In this document: positions 1 through 7,004 of the stretch, piece by piece
Position numbering within the stretch: the stretch's first letter is position 1
How the letters are laid out: each line of letters starts with the position of its first letter
From: Bacillota bacterium
GTDB lineage: Bacteria; Bacillota; Clostridia; Lachnospirales; Anaerotignaceae
Reading direction: 5' to 3'
Assembly: GCA_021768705.1 (NCBI GenBank)
Contig: JAETUG010000019.1
Span: 1-34,511 of the forward strand
DNA length: 34,511 nt
The notes under the pieces: generated by a model
Databases searched by the model: none
Seen by the model: the letters and a program-made list of their open reading frames with translations, nothing else
What the model was told of the DNA's origin: nothing
Position numbers and translations under genes: made by a program

Positions 1-116
1 TGAATCCCTCTTGTTCTGATCGTCAGCAATACGTGTGTACCGATCAGCAGACACAGCATAATAGGCCCCCACAAGAAATCCTTGATGGACAGCACCACAT
101 TGTTAAAAGCTTCCAT
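1..116 (-). CDS. Alanine/glycine:cation symporter family protein, N-terminal fragment
   Basis: Only the first 38 codons lie in the window; the gene continues past base 1. The reading begins MEAFNNVVLSIKDFLWGPIM and continues into LLIGTHVLLTIRTRGI. The short N-terminal helix, the WGP motif and a first membrane span ending in LTIRTRG are typical of the AgcS sodium (or proton):alanine/glycine symporters, which import small amino acids across the cytoplasmic membrane. The start is supported by a GGGAGGG ribosome binding site (complement of 126-132), ten bases upstream of the ATG at 114-116. Other sodium symporters are possible because so little is visible, but the WGP...TIRT signature makes AgcS the best match. 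Confidence 0.75.
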   Translation of the reverse strand, partial: MEAFNNVVLSIKDFLWGPIMLCLLIGTHVLLTIRTRGI

Positions 117-146
117 TGAATAATTCCCTCCCAATTTTAATAGAGT

Positions 147-152
147 ATTATA
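147..152 (-). promoter_or_regulatory. Probable -10 element of the symporter gene
   Basis: A perfect TATAAT reads on the minus strand about 30 bases before the symporter start. The hexamer 17 bases further upstream (170-175, ACAGAT on the minus strand) is a poor -35, so the promoter may need an activator. Confidence 0.45.
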
Positions 153-870
153 ATTACACGGCAGAACCTATCTGTCTTTCTCTCAAAAACAAAAGAATGT
201 CTCCCCCGTCCCCACGAAAAAACAGGAGAAGTTTTTTTCAAGAGGTTTTGAAGAAAAACCTATCAGATTCATTTACCTGATATTATTTTACCTGATTTCC
301 ATGAAAAAACAAGTACTTTTTTATAGTAGTTTGCATGCTACCTTTTTGTTTTTTAGTTAAAATATATATTTTTATCATATATTCTTATTTATTTTTGCAA
401 CATTTTTGTTGATTCAGTTGAAGGAATTTCGCAGCTAAAATTTGTGCGAAAAGAGATAATTTGAACGAAATACGCAGAATCTTAACACTTTTTTTATAAC
501 AAGAAGTACAAAAATTAACCCCTTTCTCTCCCGAGTGGAACATTTTTTAAAACACAAACTTCCATACATTTTTTTCCATTTTGAAATTGTGCAATATCCC
601 TATCCATTTTATTTCCATTAAAAAACTGCAATTACAGTTTTTCCCATTTATATCTAAGGATATCTCCTTTCATCCAACAATATTTGCCTTTGGCATCCAT
701 CCTATATCTTTCATATCTGTAAAATAAAGGAAATACCCATCTATAAATCTCATTTCATACCAAAATAAACGCCATGCTTTTTTAAAATATACATCTAATA
801 TTTTTGCACTTAAAAATCTATTTTGATCAAATAAAACCTCTATTTAGGCGTTTTTCTGAATAATTTCTTT
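153..870. other. Long AT-rich intergenic region without a recognisable gene
   Basis: About 700 bases separate the symporter start from the terminator of the NifX-like gene. No reading frame here has a convincing start, ribosome binding site or family resemblance. The region is rich in runs of A and T. I see one clean inverted repeat, TTTCGCA at 427-433 with TGCGAAA at 445-451 (7 bp, 11-base loop), and a weaker one near 244-260. These could be operator or leader elements of the symporter gene, but nothing ties them to a known regulator. Confidence 0.5.
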
Positions 871-906
871 TTTTTTCAAAAAAAAGAAGCGATGCTTTGC
901 ATCGCT
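871..906 (-). terminator. Rho-independent terminator after the NifX-like gene
   Basis: A perfect 8-bp stem, AGCGATGC/GCATCGCT (888-895 with 899-906), has a 3-base loop and is followed on the minus strand by a run of T. It lies about 20 bases past the stop of the NifX-like gene and closes the three-gene operon. Confidence 0.9.
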
Positions 907-925
907 CCTCAAATCTGTCCGCCAG

Positions 926-1327
926 TCAGTGACAATGACCACCGCAATGATGATCATGTTCGCTGCAGTTTTCGTGGTCATGGTCATGATGATGTGTACA
1001 TTCCACCGCAGCATTGAATTCCAGTGTACCATCAACATAAGCCTGAGCTTTTTCATCCGCGTTTCCGCTAACACCACCCCGCAGTTCGATCCCTTTTTCT
1101 GCCAGTGCTGCTTTTGCACCACCGCCAATGCCGCCGCAGATCAATACTGTTGCGCCATTCAGCAGCAGGAAATCTGCCAACAGGCTATGACCGCTGCCCA
1201 TTGTGGGTACGATCTGTGTATCGATGATCTTGCCATCTTCCACTGTATAGAATTTAAATTCTTTTGTGTGACCAAAATGCTGGAACACTTCACCGTTTTC
1301 GTATGTTACTGCAATTTTTGTTTTCAT
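926..1327 (-). CDS. NifX/NifB-type molybdenum-iron cluster-binding family protein with His-rich tail
   Basis: This 133-residue protein belongs to the dinitrogenase iron-molybdenum cofactor biosynthesis family (NifX, NafY, NifB C-terminal domain). In nitrogen fixers these bind Fe-S or FeMo precursor clusters; in non-fixing anaerobes stand-alone copies are common and their role is unclear. Residues 1-105 form the domain, opening MKTKIAVTYENGEVFQHFGH, with an inner VLICGGIGGGA loop. From residue 110 the tail is almost only His, Cys, Asp and Glu (Cys110, three consecutive His at 112-114, HCH at the end) and should bind metal. The reading frame is open further upstream into the Mrp gene, but the ATG at 1325-1327 has a GGAGAA site and matches the family N-terminus. 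It lies 20 bases after the Mrp gene and is last in the operon. Metal storage or delivery is inferred. Confidence 0.85.
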   Translation of the reverse strand: MKTKIAVTYENGEVFQHFGHTKEFKFYTVEDGKIIDTQIVPTMGSGHSLLADFLLLNGATVLICGGIGGGAKAALAEKGIELRGGVSGNADEKAQAYVDGTLEFNAAVECTHHHDHDHENCSEHDHHCGGHCH

Positions 1328-1347
1328 TTCGTTTTCTCCTTCTATTC

Positions 1348-2175
1348 TTATCTCATCTTTTCCAGAAAATCTACCATAGGATCCAGCCATTCGCCTTCAT
1401 ATTCTTCAGCCGCACCTCTGTCGCATTTTGCTGCAATAGCAGGGTCAATGGGAAGCTTGCAAACCACAGGAATATTATGTTTTGCTGCGATCCCTTCGAT
1501 CTGGCTTTCCCCAAATATCTTATGGATGCCTCCGCAATCGGGACATTTGAAATAAGACATATTTTCCACGATGCCCAAAATAGGTACATTCATCATTTCT
1601 GCCATTTTTACAGCCTTATCCACAATCATGCCTACCAATTCCTGAGGGGAAGTTACAATAATGATGCCATCGATGGCAATAGATTGGAATACTGTCAGAG
1701 GAACATCCCCTGTGCCAGGAGGCATATCGATAAACATATAGTCCACATCGCCCCAGACAACATCTTTCCAGAACTGTTTTACAGTTTCCGCAATCACAGG
1801 ACCTCTCCAAACAACAGGATCTGTATCGTTATCCAACAGCAGATTTACGGACATCATTTCGATCCCTGTTTTGGATTCACAAGGCATCATCCCCAGCTGT
1901 GTACCGTACGCCTTTTCCGTCATGCCAAAAGCCTTGGGGATGGAAGGACCTGTGATATCCGCATCCAGGATAGCTGTCTTTTTGCCCTTTCTGTTTGTCA
2001 GCACCGCCATTGTGGAAGTCACCATGGACTTGCCGACACCGCCTTTCCCGCTGACAACAGCAATAACCTTTTTGATATTGCTGTGTTCATTGGGCGCTAC
2101 CAAAAAATCTGCAGGTTTGCGGCTGCTGCAGTTGGAAGAGCAGTTTCCACAGTCATGAGAACAAGTTTCACTCAT
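1348..2175 (-). CDS. mrp: Mrp/NBP35 (ApbC) family Fe-S cluster carrier ATPase
   Basis: This 275-residue P-loop ATPase of the MinD/Mrp class binds and transfers Fe-S clusters in the cytoplasm. The deviant Walker A motif SGKGGVGKS is at residues 42-50, the DADITGPSIP switch follows at 71-80, and a C-terminal CPDC (Cys211, Cys214) supplies the dimer-bridging cluster ligands. The N-terminus carries four more cysteines (C5, C9, C12, C16), spaced like the NBP35-type ferredoxin-like motif. The length is normal for this form. It sits between the DUF134 gene (28 bases) and the NifX-like gene (20 bases), a grouping often seen in anaerobes, which suggests a shared role in cluster assembly for a particular target. 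That target is not in the window. Confidence 0.92.
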   Translation of the reverse strand: MSETCSHDCGNCSSNCSSRKPADFLVAPNEHSNIKKVIAVVSGKGGVGKSMVTSTMAVLTNRKGKKTAILDADITGPSIPKAFGMTEKAYGTQLGMMPCESKTGIEMMSVNLLLDNDTDPVVWRGPVIAETVKQFWKDVVWGDVDYMFIDMPPGTGDVPLTVFQSIAIDGIIIVTSPQELVGMIVDKAVKMAEMMNVPILGIVENMSYFKCPDCGGIHKIFGESQIEGIAAKHNIPVVCKLPIDPAIAAKCDRGAAEEYEGEWLDPMVDFLEKMR

Positions 2176-2203
2176 TTACATTCATCTCCTAAATATCAAT
2201 TTC

Positions 2204-2563
2204 TTAAATATCGGTTTTCTCTTTTTTGCAACAGATCTGTCCGCATTTCCTTCCGCATCCGGCATTTTCCCGCTGGCAAAGATCGATATCTCCGCCTTCG
2301 ATGAACAGCATCTTGCCATTCACCAAGGCATCCGCCAGCTTCCGTCGTGCATCATTATAGATCCCTTGCACCGTCGTCCGGGCAATGCCCATCTGTTCCG
2401 CACATTCCTCCTGGGTATAGCCCGCCAAATCGATCAGGCGAAGGGTTTCATATTCATCCACCGCCATGATGATGCGTTCCTCGCCGGTTTCACTGCCCAT
2501 AGGGGCGAAACTGTTGTTTCGGGGCATCCCGCAGACACGTCTGCATTTTCTCGGCCTCGCCAT
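2204..2563 (-). CDS. DUF134 family DNA-binding protein
   Basis: This 119-residue protein of the DUF134 family opens MARPRKCRRVCGMPRNNSF. It then carries a sigma-70 region 4-like helix-turn-helix (DEYETLRLIDLAGYTQEECAEQMG, followed by IARTTVQGIYNDARRKLADAL, about residues 36-82). The tail has a Cys-rich stretch (CQRENAGCGRKCGQICC). The family is predicted to bind DNA. The cysteines could sense metal or redox state, but this is inference. It is the first gene of the operon with mrp and the NifX-like gene. The promoter region just upstream holds two ACATATGT palindromes that are good candidates for its own operator. The start at 2561-2563 has a GGAGG site. Confidence 0.88.
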   Translation of the reverse strand: MARPRKCRRVCGMPRNNSFAPMGSETGEERIIMAVDEYETLRLIDLAGYTQEECAEQMGIARTTVQGIYNDARRKLADALVNGKMLFIEGGDIDLCQRENAGCGRKCGQICCKKEKTDI

Positions 2564-2584
2564 AGAAACGCCTCCTTATTTCTG

Positions 2585-2628
2585 ACATATGTTGCTTTCT
2601 ATAGTATACACCTATTCCGACATATGTC
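2585..2628. promoter_or_regulatory. Paired ACATATGT palindromes, candidate operator
   Basis: A perfect 10-bp palindrome GACATATGTC at 2619-2628 overlaps the -35 hexamer. Its 8-bp core ACATATGT recurs at 2585-2592, just downstream of the -10. The centres are 35 bases apart, so the two copies bracket the promoter. This layout fits repression by a dimeric regulator, possibly the DUF134 protein encoded next door. Confidence 0.55.
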
Positions 2629-2630
2629 AA
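2601..2630 (-). promoter_or_regulatory. Promoter of the DUF134-mrp-NifX operon
   Basis: The minus strand reads TTGACA (complement of 2625-2630), 16 bases, then TATACT (complement of 2603-2608). TACTAT with an 18-base spacer is an alternative -10. This is a strong sigma-A type promoter about 40 bases before the DUF134 start. Confidence 0.8.
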
Positions 2631-2645
2631 TATCTTTTTTATGCA

Positions 2646-2690
2646 AAAGAAAAACCCAAAATCTTTTCAGACTTGAGGTTTCCTGTTTTT
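2646..2690 (-). terminator. Possible weak terminator after the alpha-hydroxy-acid oxidase-family gene
   Basis: On the minus strand an AAACCT arm pairs imperfectly with GGGTTT across a loop of about 20 bases, followed by TTTTTCTTTT. The stem is short and the loop long, so the call is tentative. The rest of 2630-2798 shows nothing else. Confidence 0.3.
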
Positions 2691-2798
2691 ATTTTTTGTG
2701 TCGGAAATTCTTCATTGCCACACTAATGAGCATCGGTACTACAAATCCGCAGAGACACCTTGTTCTTTTAAAAAACAGCAGCGAAAAAGACTTTTTCT

Positions 2799-3821
2799 TT
2801 AGACGATTCTGATCTTATCCTTTGTGATCTCTGCCAGTGTGGCGCAATTGGTCATGGTCATGGCATCTTTCAGTTCCGCCTTCAGCTTTTCTGTATAAAG
2901 GACAACGCCTTCCGCACCGCCGCCGTAAGCTGCGATCACATAGGGTCTGCCAATCAGCACCCCATCTGCCCCCAACGCCAACATCTTGAAGACATCATCA
3001 CCGGTACGCACGCCGCCGTCTACTAAAACTTTTACGCTGTCCCCCACAGCTTCTTTGATCTCAGGCAATACCTCCGCTGTAGAAAGGCCATGATCCATCA
3101 CGCGGCCGCCATGATTGGAAACAACGATTGCATAAGCCCCTGCTCTCACGGCTTTCCGAGCTGCTTCCGCCGTCATGATACCTTTCACCACGAAAGGCAA
3201 ATCCGTCGCCTCGGCAATCTCCTGCAGTTCCGCTTCTGTTTTCAACATCATGGGAGGATCAGCCAATCCTGCATGAGGCAGACCTGCACTGTCGATATCC
3301 ATGGCAAAAGCGATGGGATTTACCGCTTCTACCTCTTTCAACCGTTCCTTCACCACTTCCACAGACCAGGGTTTTAAAGTAGGTATCCCCCATCCGCCAT
3401 TTTCCTTGATAGCCTCCAGCGGCTCATAAAAATTTTCGGGCTTGGGGCCACCTCCGCCAAAAGCAAGAATCCCCGCTGCTTTTGCCCCAGGCATCACCGC
3501 GTCACAGTAAAGCTTATCCGTCATATCTTCTGTATAGGCATAGGGGATCAGCCCCATGGGTGCAACGAAAATGGGAGCTTCAAATTCCTTGCCAAACAAT
3601 TCGATCTTCATGTCTCTCTCCTTGTTTCCGCCGGTCACATCCATTTCCAGCCACACATGCTCCGCCAGCCATGCAAAATTCCGCTGGAAGGTACGGGAAG
3701 AACCTTTCCCTGCAGGCCCGGGCATCATGCCTTTGCAGGCGATCCCGTTACATTCGGGACAAACCTTGCACCTGGGCGCCATCCGCTTTCTGGCATTTTC
3801 CAATACTTCCTGATATGTCAT
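2799..3821 (-). CDS. FMN-dependent alpha-hydroxy-acid oxidase/dehydrogenase family protein
   Basis: This 340-residue TIM-barrel flavoprotein belongs to the lactate oxidase/glycolate oxidase/L-lactate dehydrogenase family, which oxidises 2-hydroxy acids using FMN. Visible signatures are APMGL (88-91), the FMN-contacting Lys213 in VVKGI, the catalytic SNHGGR with His237 and Arg240, and the phosphate-binding DGGVRTGDD (268-276) and GRP (291-293). The N-terminus has four cysteines (C18, C21, C24, C29) spaced CxxCxxCx4C, absent from classical lactate oxidase. They may hold an Fe-S cluster or zinc. In a strict anaerobe the acceptor is probably not oxygen. The start at 3819-3821 has a GGGGAGG site. 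It is transcribed divergently from the small membrane protein at 3963. The exact substrate cannot be read from the sequence. Confidence 0.85.
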   Translation of the reverse strand: MTYQEVLENARKRMAPRCKVCPECNGIACKGMMPGPAGKGSSRTFQRNFAWLAEHVWLEMDVTGGNKERDMKIELFGKEFEAPIFVAPMGLIPYAYTEDMTDKLYCDAVMPGAKAAGILAFGGGGPKPENFYEPLEAIKENGGWGIPTLKPWSVEVVKERLKEVEAVNPIAFAMDIDSAGLPHAGLADPPMMLKTEAELQEIAEATDLPFVVKGIMTAEAARKAVRAGAYAIVVSNHGGRVMDHGLSTAEVLPEIKEAVGDSVKVLVDGGVRTGDDVFKMLALGADGVLIGRPYVIAAYGGGAEGVVLYTEKLKAELKDAMTMTNCATLAEITKDKIRIV

Positions 3822-3866
3822 CTTTCAAACCTCCCCAGTTGTTCTTTTTCCAATGCTTCTGGGCAA

Positions 3867-3894
3867 ATGATACCACATCTTTTCCCCTTTGCAA
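3867..3894 (-). promoter_or_regulatory. Promoter of the alpha-hydroxy-acid oxidase-family gene
   Basis: The minus strand reads TTGCAA (3889-3894), 16 bases, then TATCAT (complement of 3867-3872), with a TGG extension just before the -10. It is about 45 bases before the start codon. Confidence 0.65.
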
Positions 3895-3902
3895 ACATAG
3901 AT

Positions 3903-3931
3903 TTGCTTTTCCCTCCATAAAATGCTACACT
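3903..3931 (+). promoter_or_regulatory. Promoter of the 100-residue membrane protein
   Basis: TTGCTT (3903-3908), a 17-base spacer and TACACT (3926-3931) face right, 31 bases before the start codon at 3963. This promoter and the leftward one at 3867-3894 are back to back. Confidence 0.65.
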
Positions 3932-3962
3932 AGAAAAAGGATATATCAAAGGAGGAAACCCC

Positions 3963-4265
3963 ATGTTGATCTATATCATTTTGATGCTCGGCATCGCCAT
4001 CTTTTTTTATAAAGAAAGCAAAAAACTTCTGGAAGGTCAGTCCAATCTTCTGAAGGAATTTTGTAAAGACGCTGTATCCACCAAAAAAGCCCTAAGCCTG
4101 CTCAGAAAAATATTTCTTACCTCTGCTGCCAGTGCTGTTTTGATGGCAGTCTGCTTCATAATGACAAAAATGACCGGCACCATGCCCAAGCCTGTGGCTG
4201 CCCTCTCCATTTTATGCTATGCAGCCGGCTTCATCGGTGCCATGTTCCAGTTGAAAAATTTCTAG
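3963..4265 (+). CDS. Small membrane protein of unknown function
   Basis: This 100-residue protein has three predicted membrane helices: about residues 2-15 (IYIILMLGIAIFF), 48-67 (IFLTSAASAVLMAVCFIMTK) and 78-96 (VAALSILCYAAGFIGAMFQL). A lysine-rich loop (KESKKLLEGQ...KEFCKD) lies between helices 1 and 2. The start has an excellent AAAGGAGG site at the right distance, its own promoter and its own terminator, so it is a real, single-gene transcript. I do not recognise a family. Nothing in the neighbours points to a role. Confidence 0.75.
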   Translation: MLIYIILMLGIAIFFYKESKKLLEGQSNLLKEFCKDAVSTKKALSLLRKIFLTSAASAVLMAVCFIMTKMTGTMPKPVAALSILCYAAGFIGAMFQLKNF

Positions 4266-4270
4266 CAACA

Positions 4271-4297
4271 AAAAAGAGTCCATTTGGACTCTTTTTT
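4271..4297. terminator. Bidirectional terminator
   Basis: An 11-bp perfect stem AAAAAGAGTCC/GGACTCTTTTT (4271-4281 with 4286-4296) with loop ATTT is flanked by A and T runs on either side. It terminates the small membrane protein gene from the left and the aldehyde dehydrogenase gene from the right. Confidence 0.92.
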
Positions 4298-5661
4298 TAT
4301 CGAAGAAATATTCTCAGTAATGTATCCTGCAACTTATTGTAAGGAGCGTATCTAACAGGCAGATCCATCCAAGTATGCTTATTCACAATGCTCTTTTCAT
4401 GGCTGAACGTATCGAAGCTCTTTTTGCCATGGTAACTGCCCATACCACTCTGTCCCACGCCGCCAAAGCCCATCCTGCTGGTTGCCAGATGGATGATGGT
4501 ATCGTTGATGCAGCCGCCGCCAAAGGGTACATGTTTCAGGAAACGTTCTGCCACAGCCTTGTTCTGGGTAAACAAATACAACGCCAGGGGTTTTTCTCTT
4601 TCCTTGATAAAAGCTTCCGCTTCCGCCATACTGTCTACAGGTATGATGGGAAACACAGGTCCGAAAATTTCTTCCTGCATAATGGCATCATCAGCCGTTA
4701 CATTGTCCATGATAGTGGGCTGAATCTGCATAGTCTCTTCCTTCCATTTTCCGCCGAATACCACTTTTTTCTGGTCGATCAAACCACATACCCGATCAAA
4801 ATGCTTCTGGTTGATCATTTTTACATAATCACCATTTTCCGTGGCATTTTCGCCATACATCTTCACGATCCATTTTTTCAGATAACCCAGAAATTCATCC
4901 TTTACACTGCGCTCTACCAAAATATAGTCCGGGGCAACGCAGGTCTGCCCGCAGTTCAGCAATTTGCCAAAGGCGATACGCTTCGCCGCCAGATTCAGCT
5001 TTGCGGATTTCTCTATGATGCAAGGGCTTTTGCCGCCCAATTCCAGTGTCACAGGGGTCAGATGCTTTGCTGCCTTTGCCATGACTTCTTTCCCCACAGT
5101 CACACCGCCGGTAAAGAAGATATAATCAAATCTCTGATCCAGCAATGCCTGATTTTCCGCTCTGCCCCCTTCTACCACCAATACATATTCTTCAGGGAAG
5201 CATTCTCTGAGAATTTTACGGATGACAGCAGAGGTTGCAGGGGCGTATGCAGAAGGTTTTACCACACAGCAATTCCCTGCCGCAATCGCGCCGATCAGGG
5301 GTTCCATGGTTAACATAAAAGGATAGTTCCAAGGAGACATGATAAGTACCACCCCATAAGGCTCCTTAATGGTAAAGCTGTCACAGGAAAACTGGGCAAT
5401 GGGGCTCAGCACATATTTTTTTCTTGCCCAGCCGTCCATATGCTTCAACATATAGGACAGCTCCGCCAGCGTCATGCCGATCTCACACATATATGCCTCT
5501 ATTTTGGATTTATTCAAATCCTTCCGCAGAGCCTCATAAATTTCCTCCTCGTGGGCACGAATGGTACGGCCCAACCGTTTAAGCGCTTCTTTCCGAAAGG
5601 ACAATGTAATGGGTTTTCCCGTGCGGAAGAACGCTCTCTGCTTCTGAATCTTTTCCTGCAT
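4297..5661 (-). CDS. NAD(P)-dependent aldehyde dehydrogenase, class 3-like
   Basis: This enzyme of 454 residues oxidises aldehydes to carboxylic acids with NAD(P). Motifs in order are MSPWNYP (109-115), the cofactor loop IFFTGGVTVG (181-190), the general base Glu207 in LELGGKSP, and the catalytic Cys241 in NCGQTCVAPDY. The C-terminus (HTWMDLPVRYAPYNKLQDTLLRIFLR) is the short amphipathic tail of class 3/fatty aldehyde dehydrogenases. The frame is open 20 codons further upstream, but the ATG at 5659-5661 (MQEKIQKQRAFF) fits the family and has a GGGAGAG site. It is coupled to the iron alcohol dehydrogenase upstream, whose coding region runs 83 bases into this gene. The pair could interconvert an alcohol, its aldehyde and the acid; the substrate is unknown. 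Confidence 0.9.
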   Translation of the reverse strand: MQEKIQKQRAFFRTGKPITLSFRKEALKRLGRTIRAHEEEIYEALRKDLNKSKIEAYMCEIGMTLAELSYMLKHMDGWARKKYVLSPIAQFSCDSFTIKEPYGVVLIMSPWNYPFMLTMEPLIGAIAAGNCCVVKPSAYAPATSAVIRKILRECFPEEYVLVVEGGRAENQALLDQRFDYIFFTGGVTVGKEVMAKAAKHLTPVTLELGGKSPCIIEKSAKLNLAAKRIAFGKLLNCGQTCVAPDYILVERSVKDEFLGYLKKWIVKMYGENATENGDYVKMINQKHFDRVCGLIDQKKVVFGGKWKEETMQIQPTIMDNVTADDAIMQEEIFGPVFPIIPVDSMAEAEAFIKEREKPLALYLFTQNKAVAERFLKHVPFGGGCINDTIIHLATSRMGFGGVGQSGMGSYHGKKSFDTFSHEKSIVNKHTWMDLPVRYAPYNKLQDTLLRIFLR

Positions 5662-6877
5662 GCTCTTTTTTCTCTCCCTTCTCCATGATTTTTTCATACA
5701 TGATCTCCAGTTCCCCGGCATCCATCAAAACAGGTACAGGATAGAGGGGATTCCCCTCCGCCGCCGCATGTTTTGCCATAGCAGGGATATCTTCTTTTCT
5801 GATTTCCTGAATGGTTTCCGGGATTTCCATATATCGATTCATATCCTTCACCCACTGGATGAAAGTCGCTGCCGCTCTGCGGTCATTGGTATGCTTCGGT
5901 ACCATACCGATGTATCTTGCCAGCTTTGCCAGCTTTCCATAGCAGGCAGGACCATATTCCTCCAGAAAATAAGGCAGGATGACTGCATTTGCCAGCCCAT
6001 GAGGCACGCCATACTGCCCGCCCAGGGAATGGGCAATGGCATGGACATAGCCCACATAGGAGCGGGAAAAGGCAATGCCTGCACAATAGGCAGCCTGCAG
6101 CATATTTTCCCTTGCTTTCACATTCTGTCCATCATCATAAGCCCTTTTCAGATTTTCATAGATCAATCGGGTGGCCTGCTCCGCCATAAATCGTGTCTCT
6201 TTTGTGGTGCTTCTGCCGATATAGGTCTCCACCGCATGGGTCAGTGCATCCATGCCCGTTGTGGCTGTGATATTTTTAGGCAGACCCAAGGTCACATGGT
6301 AATCCAATACCGCATATCTTGGGATCAAAGAAAAATCATTGATGGGATATTTATGCTTTGTGCCGCTGTCGGTGATAACTGCCGCCAATGTTGTCTCGCT
6401 GCCCGTACCGGCTGTGGTGGGTACGGCAATCAGCAGAGGTAATCTCTTACAGATTCGCAGCAGCCCCTTCATTTTATGAACAGGCTTTTTGGGTTTTACG
6501 ATACGCGCCCCTGTCACCTTAGCACAATCCATGGCAGAACCGCCGCCAAAGGCGATGATGGCCTTTGCGCCGCTTTTCAGATATAGTGCTCTGGCTTCTT
6601 CAATATTAGTAATAGTTGGATTCGCCACCACCTTGTCATAAACCGCACAGCAGATGCCTGCTTCCTTCAGTCCTTTTTCCAATCCTTGGGTCAGCCCCAG
6701 ACCGCGTACGCCCTGATCTGTTACCAGCAGCACTGCATCGATATGCTTCCGCAACAGTACCTTCGGGATATCTTTCACTCTTCTCAAAATTTCAGGCTCT
6801 CTGTAGGGCAGAACGGGCAATGCCGCACGGAATGCCCCTTGGAATACTCTGCAATATATCTTTTGTAATGAATCCAT
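5579..6877 (-). CDS. Iron-containing alcohol dehydrogenase
   Basis: This group III (Fe-dependent) alcohol dehydrogenase of 432 residues interconverts alcohols and aldehydes with NAD(P)H. The cofactor loop GGGSAMD is at 111-117, and PTTAGTGSE at 153-161. The metal ligands are Asp210 and His214 (MDALTHAVE), His279 (VHAIAH) and His293 (VPHG). The family usually ends near the sequence PLYPVPVLMDAGELEIMYEKI. Here about 33 further residues of low-complexity character follow, encoded inside the start of the aldehyde dehydrogenase gene in another frame. The start at 6875-6877 has a GAAGGAGAA site; an open extension of 16 codons upstream lacks one. It is the first gene of a two-gene operon with a strong promoter. 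Confidence 0.92.
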   Translation of the reverse strand: MDSLQKIYCRVFQGAFRAALPVLPYREPEILRRVKDIPKVLLRKHIDAVLLVTDQGVRGLGLTQGLEKGLKEAGICCAVYDKVVANPTITNIEEARALYLKSGAKAIIAFGGGSAMDCAKVTGARIVKPKKPVHKMKGLLRICKRLPLLIAVPTTAGTGSETTLAAVITDSGTKHKYPINDFSLIPRYAVLDYHVTLGLPKNITATTGMDALTHAVETYIGRSTTKETRFMAEQATRLIYENLKRAYDDGQNVKARENMLQAAYCAGIAFSRSYVGYVHAIAHSLGGQYGVPHGLANAVILPYFLEEYGPACYGKLAKLARYIGMVPKHTNDRRAAATFIQWVKDMNRYMEIPETIQEIRKEDIPAMAKHAAAEGNPLYPVPVLMDAGELEIMYEKIMEKGEKKEHAGKDSEAESVLPHGKTHYIVLSERSA

Positions 6878-6920
6878 TTTGTTCTCCTTCTTCGTCTTCT
6901 TTTTTCTTCTATAATTTTTC

Positions 6921-6949
6921 ATCATACTCCCATATCATTTCAGCGTCAA
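6921..6949 (-). promoter_or_regulatory. Promoter of the alcohol/aldehyde dehydrogenase pair
   Basis: The minus strand reads TTGACG (complement of 6944-6949), a 17-base spacer, then TATGAT (complement of 6921-6926), 44 bases before the alcohol dehydrogenase start. Confidence 0.8.
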
Positions 6950-6956
6950 CCCAAAA

Positions 6957-6993
6957 CACAAAAAACTCCGCAGGAAATCTCTTTCCTACGGAG
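6957..6993 (-). terminator. Terminator of the 110-residue membrane protein gene
   Basis: A 12-bp stem (6966-6977 with 6982-6993, one G-U pair on the minus strand) with loop GAGA is followed by TTTTTTGTGTTTT on the minus strand. It separates this gene from the dehydrogenase promoter. Confidence 0.92.
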
Positions 6994-7004
6994 CATTTTC
7001 TCCA

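Noticed and set aside
1264-2304. Long plus-strand open frame opposite mrp
   Set aside because: It has no ribosome site, resembles no family, and is the antisense of an unmistakable Mrp protein.
2776-2800. Terminator directly at the end of the alpha-hydroxy-acid oxidase-family gene
   Set aside because: GAAAAAG/CTTTTTC are separated by one base, too close to form a loop.
4375-5313. 312-codon plus-strand open frame opposite the aldehyde dehydrogenase
   Set aside because: Antisense shadow; the minus strand has complete catalytic motifs.
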